A DNA stretch of 16,196 bases from Bacteroidales bacterium. GTDB lineage: Bacteria > Bacteroidota > Bacteroidia > Bacteroidales > UBA932. The notes under the pieces were generated by a model. The model made no database searches. It saw only the letters and a list, made by a program, of their open reading frames with translations, and was not told where the DNA came from. The position numbers were made by a program, and so were the translations under genes. The DNA is taken from positions 1-16,196 of the forward strand of contig JAFUWW010000064.1 of NCBI GenBank assembly GCA_017471085.1, read 5' to 3'. The number at the start of each line of letters is the position of its first letter. The first letter of the stretch is position 1. This document shows positions 5,401 to 12,247 of the stretch, piece after piece.

Positions 5401-6483
5401 ATGGTCGAGGCGAAAAGGATAGAAACCCTGTCGGTTCTGTATACGGCAGGGGTGATTGCAGGAGGGATGGTGACTGGAGGCGCCGCCTGGGGGCTTTCCG
5501 CAGCCCTGCTCCCCCTCTCCGCATCCATACTTCCGTTCCGGAAACGGCTCATGCGATGGCCGGAAAAAGTTTCCGTCCCACTCATCCTCACGGTTTTTTT
5601 CCTGCTGGGGGTATTATCGGCCCTGCTGTCCTCTCTCCCGTCCGTCTCTTCTCCGCCTTTCTGGGAAGCGGCCGCCGAGCGGGCCTGCTCCCGCCTGAAA
5701 GGGCTCATCGCAGACATTCCGTTCCCGTCGGTGGGGACGGCGCCGCTTGTTACGGCACTGCTGACAGGAGACCGGTCCGGCCTGGCTCCGGACACCGTCT
5801 CCGCTTTCCGGACCAGCGGGGCTTCCCACATCCTGGCCCTTTCCGGACTGCATCTCGGAATTCTCTATCTGCTGCTGGACAAAATAACATCCCTTCCCGG
5901 GCGTTTTCCTTCCGTCCGCATAATCCGGTTCTGCCTGCTGCTGGCGGCCTCCGGAGGCTTCACCCTGCTCACCGGCTGCTCCCCGTCCCTTGTCCGCGCC
6001 TTTCTATTCATCATGCTCAACGAAATCCTCCGGCTCACCGGACGGCCGCGGAACAGCGTCCGGGTGCTGTGCCTGGCGCTCCTCATCCAATTGATCCTGG
6101 ATCCCGGAGCCGTCAGGAGCATCGGCTTCCAGCTGTCCTACCTGGCGATGGCCGGAATCTTCCTGATCAACCCCATACTGGAAGAATGGTATCCGGAGTC
6201 CCCCACCTGGGACCCGTTCAGACGCATCTGGAAAGCGGCCGCCCTGAGCATCAGCTGCCAAGTGACAACAGCGCCGATCGCCTGGCTGCACTTCCACACC
6301 TTCCCGCGTTATTTCCTGATTACCAATCTCACGGCCATGCCGCTCACCACGCTGCTGATGGGATCGGCTTTCTTCACGGTCATCCTCTCCGGCCTGGGGG
6401 CCTGCCCGCCGCTGCTGGTTACGGTTACCGACACCCTCTGCAATTGGCTGCAAGGGGTGCTCCGGCTCATTGCGTCCTTGTGA
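5401..6483 (+). CDS. Short ComEC/Rec2-family membrane protein (competence domain only)
   Basis: ComEC forms the inner-membrane channel for single-stranded DNA during natural transformation. The 360-residue protein carries the core of the Competence domain: ASHILALSGLHLGILY (141-156), SPSLVRAFLFIMLNE (194-208), GFQLSYLAMAGIF (242-254) and a run from CQVTTAPIAWLHFHTFPRYF (286-305) into a hydrophobic end. Two hydrophobic stretches precede it (about 11-45 and 58-78). Full-length Bacteroidota ComEC is nearly twice as long. Here the N-terminal OB-fold region between the first membrane segments and the competence core is missing, as are the last membrane helices and the metallo-beta-lactamase domain. 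The reading frame is intact with no sign of decay. Its stop is immediately followed by the convergent apbE stop. Whether it moves DNA is unknown; it may be a reduced but working form or a diverged paralogue. Confidence 0.82.
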   Translation: MVEAKRIETLSVLYTAGVIAGGMVTGGAAWGLSAALLPLSASILPFRKRLMRWPEKVSVPLILTVFFLLGVLSALLSSLPSVSSPPFWEAAAERACSRLKGLIADIPFPSVGTAPLVTALLTGDRSGLAPDTVSAFRTSGASHILALSGLHLGILYLLLDKITSLPGRFPSVRIIRFCLLLAASGGFTLLTGCSPSLVRAFLFIMLNEILRLTGRPRNSVRVLCLALLIQLILDPGAVRSIGFQLSYLAMAGIFLINPILEEWYPESPTWDPFRRIWKAAALSISCQVTTAPIAWLHFHTFPRYFLITNLTAMPLTTLLMGSAFFTVILSGLGACPPLLVTVTDTLCNWLQGVLRLIASL

Positions 6484-7515
6484 TTATTCCTGCAGGCGGA
6501 ATCCGGGAGACACCCATTCCTGCATCTGGCCGGCCTCGTCTGAGTATACCAGATAGCCTTCCAGGGCAGCATCGGCCAGGATGATCTTCGAGGCCTCTTC
6601 CAGCCCGACCACCATGCACCAGGTGGCCACGGCATCTGCTACAGCGGCGCTTTCGGAAGAGATGACAGTGGCGCTCAGGAGGTTATGCTGCACGGGATAC
6701 CCCGTCTTGGGGTCGATGGTATGAGCGTATTTCTTCCCGTCCTGCACGTAGTACTTGCGATAATTGCCGGATGTGACCACTCCGCAGGGTGCGCCGTCCG
6801 ATGACCAGATGCCCGTCAGCCCTTCATCGCCGATGACGGAATCTTCTCCGCGGTCGACGGGACGGTCCACCCCCACCGCCCACGGCCTTCCGGAGGGATT
6901 GAGCCCGTCGCACCAGATTTCCCCGATATCCACCAGCATGTCCTTTACGCCGATGCCATAAAGGTACCTGGCGATGATGTCGCAACTGTACCCCTGTGCC
7001 ACGGCATTGTAGTTAAGCACAGGAAGGCCGATGAGGGCAGGGTCCGCCAGGCCGTCGTCCGTAAGAGGGAGACTGTCCGGCAGATGGGACATCCCGCACT
7101 GCTGCAGGAGCTGTCCGACCTGCTCCCCGGAAGGCAGTTTTCCTTCCCGGAAGCCAAAGCCCCAGGCATCGAACAAAGGGCCGGCCGCACAGTCCACGGC
7201 GCCGCCGGAGCGTTCCCACATCTCCCTCGCGAACCGGTACATGTCAAGGAAAAGGCGGTTGGGCCGGACCGCTTCCCCGGCATTGTAACGGGAAAGGAGG
7301 GACCGCTTGTTGTATCCGGACAAGGTGGTATCTATCTGAACCAGTAGGGATTCGATGCTGTCCCGCACCGTCTCCGCGCTCTGCTTCACGCCCCTCATGT
7401 TCAGTTTGACGGAATAGGTACCGCCCTGCGCATGGCCAGTCACCTGGATATAACGGTCCTTTCCGGCGCAGGAAAGCAGCAGAAAAAGGAGGCCGATGGG
7501 TAGAAGCTTTCTCAT
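6484..7515 (-). CDS. apbE: FAD:protein FMN transferase, lipoprotein form
   Basis: ApbE enzymes cleave FAD and attach FMN through a phosphoester to Thr or Ser of exported flavoproteins such as Na+-translocating NQR or RNF subunits. The 343-residue protein starts with a lipoprotein signal ending LLLSC, so Cys16 is the likely lipidated residue and the enzyme acts in the periplasm on a membrane anchor. Family motifs are GGAVDCAAGPLFDAWGFG (104-121), NYNAVAQGYSCDIIARYL (168-185), TSGNYRKYY (248-256), YAHTIDPKTGYPV (263-275) and the metal-binding Asp in ADAVATW (293-299). The usual Gly-Gly after the LVDIG strand is a single Gly here (VDIGEI), a small oddity. No target flavoprotein lies nearby. It converges on the ComEC-like gene with no spacer and diverges from the FISUMP gene. 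Confidence 0.93.
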   Translation of the reverse strand: MRKLLPIGLLFLLLSCAGKDRYIQVTGHAQGGTYSVKLNMRGVKQSAETVRDSIESLLVQIDTTLSGYNKRSLLSRYNAGEAVRPNRLFLDMYRFAREMWERSGGAVDCAAGPLFDAWGFGFREGKLPSGEQVGQLLQQCGMSHLPDSLPLTDDGLADPALIGLPVLNYNAVAQGYSCDIIARYLYGIGVKDMLVDIGEIWCDGLNPSGRPWAVGVDRPVDRGEDSVIGDEGLTGIWSSDGAPCGVVTSGNYRKYYVQDGKKYAHTIDPKTGYPVQHNLLSATVISSESAAVADAVATWCMVVGLEEASKIILADAALEGYLVYSDEAGQMQEWVSPGFRLQE

Positions 7516-7527
7516 AATGGCAAGAAA

Positions 7528-7561
7528 TTTGTGTAAATTTACGAAAAAATAGCGATATTTG
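7528..7561 (+). promoter_or_regulatory. Possible promoter of the FISUMP lipoprotein gene
   Basis: TTTG (7528-7531) is followed after 22 nt by GATATTTG (7554-7561), a one-mismatch -7 element. The ATG lies 20 nt further on. The 66-nt divergent gap must also hold the apbE promoter, for which I see no clear element. Confidence 0.5.
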
Positions 7562-7581
7562 TGGATTCTGTATAGAAAACG

Positions 7582-8541
7582 ATGAAAAAAGCCATAGCAT
7601 ACTCCGCCATTCTGCTCGCCGCCGTCCTGGCATCGGCCTGCAAGAAGGACAATACCGAAGAGACGGTTCCTTCACTGAAGGGCCTGACCATCGAAGAGAG
7701 CGCCGTCCCTTACGTAGCGCCGGGGACCGTAGTCAAATTCAAAGCAGACGTCAGCGACATCTATTCCAGCGACAGCGAAAAAGAGCCCGGGGACATCGGT
7801 GTCTATTGGGTCGTTTTCCGGGACAATATGACCTTCCTGCGGGATACGCTCACCAGGAACATCAAACTCTCCAACCCGGAATTCTCCTTCACGGCGGACG
7901 AAATCGGAAAATACTCCGTCAACTGCTATGCCTACGCGAAAGGATTCTCCAATGCCTCCGCAACTGAATCCTTCTCCGCCATCGATCCCGACTCTTCCCT
8001 TGCCGGGCTGGAAGGTGAAACCACCGTCATTGACGGGAGGAAATTCTATACCACCGAAATCAACGGCACCACCTGGCTTGCGAGCAACCTGTACGGCACG
8101 GAAAGCGGCATTTCCTACTACCTTTCTTCCGTGACGGACGCTTTCCTGGGCAAGTACTACACTTGGCTGGAAGCCACCGAAGCCTGCCCGGAAGGATGGA
8201 AGCTCCCGACGGCCGAAGAGTGGGACAGCCTGGGAGAAGACGCCTGCTCCCTCATGACGGACGCCACCCTGCTGGAAGAAAAAATGTGGACCTACTGGCC
8301 CGGCATGGACATCACCAATTCCAAACTCTTCAATGCAATTCCCGCCGGATACGTAGACCTGACCGGCGGTTGGGACAACATCCAGGGATTCATGGACTAT
8401 GCCATCTTCTGGACAGCCTCCGACTCGGACAACCCCGACTTCGCGCAATTCCGTTATATCTATGCCGACCAGCCCAAAGTGCAGAAGGGAGTCGGCAGCC
8501 GGCATTCCCTCGCACTCTCGGTCCGCTGCATCAAGAAATAA
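7582..8541 (+). CDS. FISUMP-domain lipoprotein
   Basis: This is a predicted surface or envelope lipoprotein of 319 residues. The signal ends LASAC, so Cys20 is the likely lipidated residue, followed by KKDN. Residues about 30-135 look like a beta-rich Ig/PKD-like domain (VAPGTVVKFKADVSDIYSSD, then FTADEIGKYSVNCYAYAKG). Residues about 148-319 match the Fibrobacter succinogenes major paralogous (FISUMP) domain: VIDGRKFYTTEINGTTWLAS, YYTWLEATEACPEGWKLPT, AEEWDSL, FNAIPAGYVD, FWTAS and the terminal LALSVRCIK. The domain resembles formylglycine-enzyme/lectin-type folds, but no biochemical role is established, and I assign none. It is a single gene that converges on lolA; the stops are 11 nt apart and share a hairpin. 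Confidence 0.9.
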   Translation: MKKAIAYSAILLAAVLASACKKDNTEETVPSLKGLTIEESAVPYVAPGTVVKFKADVSDIYSSDSEKEPGDIGVYWVVFRDNMTFLRDTLTRNIKLSNPEFSFTADEIGKYSVNCYAYAKGFSNASATESFSAIDPDSSLAGLEGETTVIDGRKFYTTEINGTTWLASNLYGTESGISYYLSSVTDAFLGKYYTWLEATEACPEGWKLPTAEEWDSLGEDACSLMTDATLLEEKMWTYWPGMDITNSKLFNAIPAGYVDLTGGWDNIQGFMDYAIFWTASDSDNPDFAQFRYIYADQPKVQKGVGSRHSLALSVRCIKK

Positions 8542-8563
8542 AAAACCTGCGTTTAACGCAGGT
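8540..8563 (-). terminator. Terminator of DUF4290-ftsK-lolA, overlapping the lolA stop
   Basis: ACCTGCG (8545-8551), a 5-nt loop and CGCAGGT (8557-8563) form a perfect 7-bp stem. On the minus strand a run of six Ts (8545-8540) follows, so it is an intrinsic terminator for the operon. The lolA stop codon (8553-8555) lies inside the loop. On the plus strand the hairpin is just after the FISUMP stop but has no T-run. Confidence 0.85.
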
Positions 8564-9080
8564 CGGTTACCAGAAAGTCTTTTGGAAGCGATTTCTCATC
8601 CATGGAGAAACCGCTTTTTCCTTGCTTTTCTCCGAAGACGATATCCTTGAGCAGGAAGCGGGCACTGGTGGTATCGTCCAAAACCAGCGTCACGTCCAGA
8701 AAGTCTTTCCCGGAGGAATTGACCTTGATCTGGTCGCCGTATTCCGTATAATGGCCGATGAGAAGGGCCGGATTGTTTACGAGGTCATCCTTTTTCACGG
8801 CCTCCACCACCGCCTCACGGGCCTCTTCGTCCAGCGTCCAGCGGAGGGCGCCGTCGCTGATGACCTTGAGCCCGAGGGCGTCCAGCCGGAAGGCATTGTC
8901 CTCCACCTCCAACATGCCGCCGGTCACTTCCGAGAAAGGACCGCCGGCCTTGGAAACGCTGTAAGTATAAGAGCAGGTAACCCTGTGGTCCGGAACCTTG
9001 TCCAGCAGCGGGATCCGCTTCTGGGCACCGGCCGCAAGGCATACGGCAAGGGCTGCCAAGGTGAAGAAAAACCGTTTCAT
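8553..9080 (-). CDS. lolA: LolA-like outer-membrane lipoprotein chaperone
   Basis: This is a predicted periplasmic carrier that shuttles lipoproteins from the inner to the outer membrane. The 175-residue protein has a signal peptide of about 19 residues ending LAAGA before QKRIP. The rest is beta-rich and fits the divergent LolA_2 type of Bacteroidota: CSYTYSVSKAGGPFSEVTGG, then a segment ending AFRLDALGLKVISDGALRWT. Weak similarity to classical LolA is normal in this phylum. The main support is its place: it starts 6 nt after the ftsK stop, an arrangement common in Bacteroidales. A Cys at position 14 lies inside the hydrophobic core and does not form a good lipobox, so the protein is likely soluble. 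No partner LolB or LolCDE gene is in the window. Confidence 0.8.
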   Translation of the reverse strand: MKRFFFTLAALAVCLAAGAQKRIPLLDKVPDHRVTCSYTYSVSKAGGPFSEVTGGMLEVEDNAFRLDALGLKVISDGALRWTLDEEAREAVVEAVKKDDLVNNPALLIGHYTEYGDQIKVNSSGKDFLDVTLVLDDTTSARFLLKDIVFGEKQGKSGFSMDEKSLPKDFLVTDLR

Positions 9081-9086
9081 TCCAAA

Positions 9087-11534
9087 TTACGCCATAAAGT
9101 GCTTGAGGATCTCTTCCAGTTCGGCCAGGTCTTTTACCAGGACCTCCCGCGGCTTGGCTCCGTTCTGCGGACCCACGATGCCGGCGGCCTCCAGCTGATC
9201 CATCACTCTGCCTGCTTTTGCATATCCCATGCCAAGACGGCGTTGAAGGTCGGAAGTGGAGCCTCTTTGGTTGATCACCACCATCTTGGCGGCTTCCTCG
9301 AACCTTTCGTCCAGAGACTTCATGTCCACCATACCTCCGGAGCCGCCGTCTTCGCCCTCCTGGGGAGCGGGTTCCGGCAGATAATAAGGCGTATTGTAAC
9401 TCTTCTGATATCCTGTCTGGCCGCCGACTGCCTGGGTGAGGCCCACGATCTCGTCGTTGCCGATATAGGCGCACTGTACACGCTCCATTTCCACGCCGCT
9501 GTACAGCAGCATGTCGCCCCGGCCGATGAGTTTGTCGGCGCCCGGCTGGTCCAGGATGGTGGAAGAGTCGATACGGGAGGTGACGCGGAACGCAATGCGC
9601 ATGGGGAAGTTGGCCTTGATCAGGCCGGTGATCACGTCCACCGTAGGACGCTGCGTGGCCAGGATCACGTGCAGACCGGCGGCACGGCCCTTCTGGGCCA
9701 GGCGGATGACGGAAGTCGTGATGCTACGGGCAAGCGCCTTCGACTCAGGGCCCGCGCCCACCGACATGGTAAGGTCGGCGTACTCATCGATCACCACCAC
9801 GATGTACGGCAGGAAATGATGGCCCTGGTCCGGACGCAGATGGCGCTCCTTGAACTTGCTGTTATACAGCTTGATATTGTTCACATAGGCCTTGGAGAGG
9901 AGTTCGTAGCGGGCATCCATCTCCACGCACAGCGACTGCAGCACGGCGGCGGCGTCCTTGGCGTTCTTGACGATGGCGCGGTCCTGCTCTTCCTGCTCGC
10001 TGGTGGCATTGGGCAGCACAGCCAGATAATGGTGCAGCAGCTGGCCGTAAGGGGTGAACTCCACCATCTTCGGATCCACGAAAACGAATTTCAGTTCCGA
10101 AGGATGCTTGGAATATAGCAGGGAGGCGACAACCACGTTCAGGCCTACGGACTTTCCCTGCTTGGTGGCACCTGCAACCAGCAGATGCGGGGCATCGGCC
10201 AGGTCGAACACCTTGACCTCCTGCGAGATGGTGTAGCCGATGGCGACCGGCAGTTCCGCCTTGGATTCCCGGAAAGCCGGGCTGTTGAGCAGCGCCTTGA
10301 GCGGGACGATGGAGGCCTTGTCGTTGGCCACTTCGATGCCCACGGAATCGGACAGCGTGGTGATGCGCACGCCCTTGGCGTTGAGCGAGATGCCGATATC
10401 TTCCTGCAACTGCTTGATGGCCGATATCTTCACACCCGGGGCCGGATAAACCTTGTACAGGGTGACCGTAGGGCCGACGACGGCCGTCACGTCCCGCACC
10501 TGGATCTTATAACTGGCCAGGGTCGCGCGGATCTTGTTGTTGTTGCGGTTCAGCTCGTCCTGGGACACCTCGTGACGGGCATTGGTATAATCGCCCAGGA
10601 TGCCCAGTTCCGGCGTATGATACTTGGGAAGGCCGTCCGGCGGGTCCAGGCGGTTGTTGATGGGAGGAAGCGGCTCCTTGACCTCTTCGTCCAGGGAATC
10701 ATCCGTGACCACCTGGAAAGAGCCCTCTTCACCGGCTTCCGCACCCTCCTCATCATTTTTGGGTGCAGCTTCCCGCTTTCCGGAAGGTTTTTCCTTGCCG
10801 GCCGGGGCTTGTTCGACGGGATCTTCCTCCGCCGGGTCCTCATCGTCCCGGGAATCCTCCCCGGCGACGGGGGTGGTGACAAACACTGATGAAGCCACGG
10901 ACTCCTCTCCCTCAAGATGATCGTCTTCCGGAACTTCTATGGTATTCCCTTCCTCCGGTTCCCTCTTCCTGCCCATGAGCCAGTCCGAGAAACGGCGGCT
11001 GAGGCAGTAGAGCCACACTCCGAAGAAAACAACCAGCACAAGACCGGTCAGGAGTTCGCCCACATGGTGGATGAGCCAATTGACCAGGACTTCTCCGGCG
11101 CGGCCGCCGATGCCGCCGCCAAAAGCATAGCCGAGCCCCAGGAGGCTGCCTGCAAACGCCCCCATCCAGGAAAAGAGAAATGCCCCCGTCAGCGAACCGA
11201 AAAACCATTTTTTCAGGTTCAGGGGACAGCTTTTCCAGCAGAGTTTCACGCTCCATACCAGCAGGAAAGCCACGATGAACAAAGCTGCGATACCGAAGCT
11301 GTCCGTAACCAGGAATTTGCCCACGGAAAAACCGGACGTGGCGGCGGCGTTCTGCACGGCTGCATCCGGTGCGGCCATGGCAACGCTCTGGTCCTGGCGC
11401 CACGTGAAGAAATAGGAGACGACGGAGATGGCCGTCGCAACGGTGACCAGCAGTACGGCCGCTATGAAGGCGAACCGGATGCCGGCCTGTTTCCGCTCGC
11501 TGAGACGGGACCACCATGCAGGGACGAATTTCAT
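9087..11534 (-). CDS. ftsK: DNA translocase FtsK
   Basis: FtsK is a hexameric septal motor that pumps double-stranded DNA and helps resolve and segregate the terminus during division. The 815 residues comprise four membrane helices (about 21-43, 80-97, 112-135, 160-177), an acidic low-complexity linker (about 190-290), the alpha domain (about 310-430), the beta ATPase with Walker A GATKQGKS (455-462) and Walker B VVVIDEYADL (579-588), and the winged-helix gamma domain at the C-terminus (SDLQRRLGMGYAKAGRVMDQ, 761-780). ATQRPTVDVITGLIKAN (626-642) is the usual post-Walker-B motif. The start overlaps the DUF4290 stop by 4 nt (ATGA), and lolA follows by 6 nt, so all three form one operon. Confidence 0.97.
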   Translation of the reverse strand: MKFVPAWWSRLSERKQAGIRFAFIAAVLLVTVATAISVVSYFFTWRQDQSVAMAAPDAAVQNAAATSGFSVGKFLVTDSFGIAALFIVAFLLVWSVKLCWKSCPLNLKKWFFGSLTGAFLFSWMGAFAGSLLGLGYAFGGGIGGRAGEVLVNWLIHHVGELLTGLVLVVFFGVWLYCLSRRFSDWLMGRKREPEEGNTIEVPEDDHLEGEESVASSVFVTTPVAGEDSRDDEDPAEEDPVEQAPAGKEKPSGKREAAPKNDEEGAEAGEEGSFQVVTDDSLDEEVKEPLPPINNRLDPPDGLPKYHTPELGILGDYTNARHEVSQDELNRNNNKIRATLASYKIQVRDVTAVVGPTVTLYKVYPAPGVKISAIKQLQEDIGISLNAKGVRITTLSDSVGIEVANDKASIVPLKALLNSPAFRESKAELPVAIGYTISQEVKVFDLADAPHLLVAGATKQGKSVGLNVVVASLLYSKHPSELKFVFVDPKMVEFTPYGQLLHHYLAVLPNATSEQEEQDRAIVKNAKDAAAVLQSLCVEMDARYELLSKAYVNNIKLYNSKFKERHLRPDQGHHFLPYIVVVIDEYADLTMSVGAGPESKALARSITTSVIRLAQKGRAAGLHVILATQRPTVDVITGLIKANFPMRIAFRVTSRIDSSTILDQPGADKLIGRGDMLLYSGVEMERVQCAYIGNDEIVGLTQAVGGQTGYQKSYNTPYYLPEPAPQEGEDGGSGGMVDMKSLDERFEEAAKMVVINQRGSTSDLQRRLGMGYAKAGRVMDQLEAAGIVGPQNGAKPREVLVKDLAELEEILKHFMA

Positions 11535-12202
11535 TTCTTCTTACCGTTTTTCCGGAAACTCCGGTTGAATTTACCCTTGTTGTTATTGCCCTGGAAACCC
11601 AGGTTCAGGCCCGGACGGTTGAACGACATGTCCGAGGCGATTTTGGAAAGAACGATTCCCTCCGGGACTTTCACCCTTCCTTCAGAAAGGCGTTCGATAT
11701 CATTGAAGATGGTCTCGTCGGCCACCGTGTCCTTGTTCCAGATCAGATACTGCTGGCGCATGTAGATGGCCAAGCTGCGGATCATCTCCGTCCGCACCTC
11801 CCCTTCCGGCTCCGAGGCGATAAGGTCCAGGATGCTCTCTATGTTGCGTCCGTAATGACGGGCGCGGATAGGCTTGATATTGAGCGGAATGGGATCCGGC
11901 TTGCTGTTGACCACCTCCGGGACCGGAGCCGGGTAGGGCGAATCCACATCCAGGTCGTAGTCTGCGATCATATAAAGATGATCCCAGAGTTTCTGGGCGA
12001 AATTCTCCTGCTGGTGCACCTGCGGATTAAGGCTTTCCATCACCTTCACCACCGCATAGGCCTGCTGCGTGCGCTTCTCCTTGTCGGGGATGGCTTTCAG
12101 CTGCTCCACCATCCGGAGCACATTGCGGCCGTACTCCGGCATGCGGAGCTTCTCCACTTCCGTATTGTAATATAGTTTGATGCTGTTCTCACTGGCTTCC
12201 AT
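11531..12202 (-). CDS. DUF4290 family protein, start set at internal ATG
   Basis: This is a conserved Bacteroidota protein of unknown function, 223 residues from the chosen start. It reads MEASENSIKLYYNTEVEKLR at the N-terminus and PEYGRNVLRMVEQLKAI next. A second repeat of that pattern (RHYGRNIESILDLIAS) lies in the middle. The protein ends in a basic, Asn/Gly/Lys-rich tail. An upstream in-frame GTG at 12247 exists, but a perfect -7 element (12229-12236) lies between it and this ATG, so the longer form would not be on the transcript. The stop overlaps the ftsK start (ATGA), which suggests translational coupling. I assign no function; co-expression with ftsK hints at a link to cell division but does not show it. 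Confidence 0.88.
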   Translation of the reverse strand: MEASENSIKLYYNTEVEKLRMPEYGRNVLRMVEQLKAIPDKEKRTQQAYAVVKVMESLNPQVHQQENFAQKLWDHLYMIADYDLDVDSPYPAPVPEVVNSKPDPIPLNIKPIRARHYGRNIESILDLIASEPEGEVRTEMIRSLAIYMRQQYLIWNKDTVADETIFNDIERLSEGRVKVPEGIVLSKIASDMSFNRPGLNLGFQGNNNKGKFNRSFRKNGKKK

Positions 12203-12228
12203 AGACTCACAAATTTCTGTATTAGATG

Positions 12229-12236
12229 CAAAGATA
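12229..12236 (-). promoter_or_regulatory. -7 element of the DUF4290-ftsK-lolA promoter
   Basis: TATCTTTG on the minus strand is a perfect match to the Bacteroidota -7 element, 26 nt upstream of the DUF4290 ATG. At the expected distance the -33 element is poor. A TTTG exists at 12249-12252 but is only 12 nt away. The element sits just past the helicase stop codon. Confidence 0.6.
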
Positions 12237-12247
12237 ACGAATTCCAC

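Noticed and set aside
8163..10118. 651-codon plus-strand open frame across FISUMP, lolA and ftsK
   Set aside because: It overlaps three well-supported genes, has no family features and no promoter. It is a codon-bias artefact.
12222..12235. 14-nt TATTAGATGCAAAG shared with the outer flank of hairpin element copy B (about 2268-2281)
   Set aside because: Part of it is the common promoter string CTTTGCA, and the rest is short and AT-rich. A chance match is likely.
12203..12247. N-terminal extension of the DUF4290 protein from a GTG at 12247
   Set aside because: A perfect -7 element lies inside the extension, so the transcript should start after it.
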